Source of the DNA: Clostridia bacterium
GTDB taxonomy: Bacteria; Bacillota; Clostridia; Oscillospirales; Butyricicoccaceae
NCBI GenBank assembly: GCA_017547995.1
Contig: JAFYNW010000392.1
Location: 1-15,311, forward strand
DNA length: 15,311 nt
Direction of reading: 5' to 3'
Position numbers and translations under genes: made by a program
Part shown: positions 14,790 through 15,311 of the stretch, one piece after another
Position numbering within the stretch: the first letter of the stretch is position 1
Layout of the letters: the number at the start of each line of letters is the position of its first letter
The notes under the pieces: generated by a model
What the model was told of the DNA's origin: nothing
What the model saw: the letters and a program-made list of their open reading frames with translations, nothing else
Databases searched by the model: none

Positions 14790-15131
14790 ATGGATTGCAT
14801 TTTTTGTAAGATCGTAAACGGTGACATCCCATCCAATAAGGTCTATGAAGATGATCTTATCCTTGCATTCAAAGACATTCAGCCTGTTGCTCCTGTTCAC
14901 GTAGTTATTATTCCTAAGGCTCACACAATGAACGGTGCTGCTGATGTAACTGCTGAAAACAGTGGTGTTATTGCTCACATCTTTGAAACTATTCCAAAGA
15001 TTGCTAAAGAAATGGGCATCATCGATGGTTTCAGAGTCGTTACAAACAATGGCCTCGATGCAGGTCAGTCTGTAAATCACATTCATTTCCATCTTATTGG
15101 CGGCAAGGTTCTTGAAGCCAAGATTGGATAA
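14790..15131 (+). CDS. HIT-family (HinT-like) nucleotide hydrolase
   Basis: A 113-residue histidine-triad protein of the Hint branch. The triad is HIHFHLIGG (97-105) with His99 as the expected nucleophile, and NNGLDAGQSVNH (86-97) is the typical preceding loop. Cys3 and Cys6 (CIFC) with His45 suggest the zinc site seen in some HIT proteins. Hint enzymes hydrolyse purine nucleoside phosphoramidates and can cleave aminoacyl-adenylates made by tRNA synthetases. The ATG follows alaS by 10 nt, with AGGAG (14778-14782) seven bases upstream and overlapping the alaS stop. The adjacency to alaS gives a plausible but unproven link to aminoacyl-AMP metabolism. Confidence 0.95.
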   Translation: MDCIFCKIVNGDIPSNKVYEDDLILAFKDIQPVAPVHVVIIPKAHTMNGAADVTAENSGVIAHIFETIPKIAKEMGIIDGFRVVTNNGLDAGQSVNHIHFHLIGGKVLEAKIG

Positions 15132-15311
15132 ATGGCATCCATTTTAAGAAAATTAAATAAACTGCCGCTCCTGATCTTTATGATAACAGGGTCGGCAGTT
15201 TTAGCCATACTTGCATATAATATCGAGCTCATAACCGGTGAAGCTATCAGGTCTACACTCATAGCTTCCGGTGTAATTGCTCTCCTTGGTTTGTGCTTTA
15301 TCCGAAAGACA
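15132..15311 (+). CDS. N-terminal part of an unrecognised membrane protein (partial)
   Basis: An ATG immediately after the HIT stop codon opens a frame of 60 codons that runs off the window without a stop. It starts with a short basic stretch (RKLNK, 6-10), followed by two hydrophobic segments (about 11-31 and 43-57) separated by a short polar turn, and then Arg-Lys, so it is probably an integral membrane protein. The ribosome site is weak (GGA at 15126-15128), which suits translational coupling to the HIT gene. I do not recognise the family from this portion. Confidence 0.65.
   Translation, partial: MASILRKLNKLPLLIFMITGSAVLAILAYNIELITGEAIRSTLIASGVIALLGLCFIRKT

Noticed and set aside
12179..14836. 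An 885-codon open frame on the minus strand opposite alaS
   Set aside because: It is codon-aligned with alaS and open only because alaS avoids TTA, CTA and TCA. The product is Cys/Phe/Val-rich, without recognisable domains, and alaS itself is unmistakable.
9713..15224. Repeated 12-mer GCATATAATATC at 9713-9724 and 15213-15224
   Set aside because: Both copies lie in coding sequence, reading largely as Ala-Tyr-Asn-Ile in membrane proteins. Two short AT-rich copies are expected by chance and codon bias.

Overview
The window looks like chromosomal DNA of a moderately AT-rich, Gram-positive-type anaerobe of the Clostridia (Bacillota), perhaps Oscillospirales/Ruminococcus-like; the family-level guess is weak. 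The grounds are AGGAG-type ribosome binding sites, densely packed operons, a FAD-dependent ThyX, an ECF sigma/zinc anti-sigma pair, a single-protein CapA lipoprotein, TagA, and an AlaRS of clostridial type carrying a cysteine-rich insert. No rRNA, tRNA, CRISPR array, insertion sequence, phage gene or recombination site was seen.

Layout. (1) 1-147 is the tail of an unrecognised + strand gene, ending at a bidirectional terminator (155-185). (2) Converging on it from the minus strand is a membrane-anchored SGNH/AlgX-AlgJ-like protein (189-1241). (3) Divergent from that, an extended -10 promoter (1259-1287) drives a four-gene operon: CapA-family lipoprotein, DusB tRNA-dihydrouridine synthase, ECF sigma factor and membrane anti-sigma factor (1314-4852), closed by a hairpin terminator (4857-4890). 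(4) A second extended -10 promoter (4923-4951) starts a same-strand run of at least eleven genes that continues past the right edge with no gap over 15 nt: tagA-like glycosyltransferase, thyX, thymidylate kinase, a DUF2156 protein, a GNAT acetyltransferase, a CPBP membrane protease, mltG, a U32-family (TrhP-like) protein, alaS, a HIT/HinT protein and the start of a small membrane protein. Two possible internal promoters (8817-8845, 9693-9721) may separate the second half.

How the genes fit together. Three themes are interleaved: cell envelope (SGNH protein, CapA, TagA, DUF2156/GNAT/CPBP, MltG), nucleotide supply (ThyX then Tmk, giving dTMP then dTDP) and tRNA/translation (DusB, U32/TrhP-like, AlaRS, HIT). 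MltG with U32 proteins and AlaRS recalls the Bacillus subtilis alaS-yrrL-yrrM-yrrN-yrrO neighbourhood in rearranged form.

Most of the window is conserved housekeeping and I do not see a clear new defence or mobile system. The points most worth a second look are an altered editing-site motif in AlaRS (HSSVH in place of the usual HSATH) directly upstream of a HIT hydrolase, a thymidylate kinase whose Walker A Ser/Thr is Ala, a translationally coupled DUF2156-GNAT pair beside a CPBP protease and MltG, and an ECF sigma/anti-sigma pair embedded in a CapA-DusB operon.
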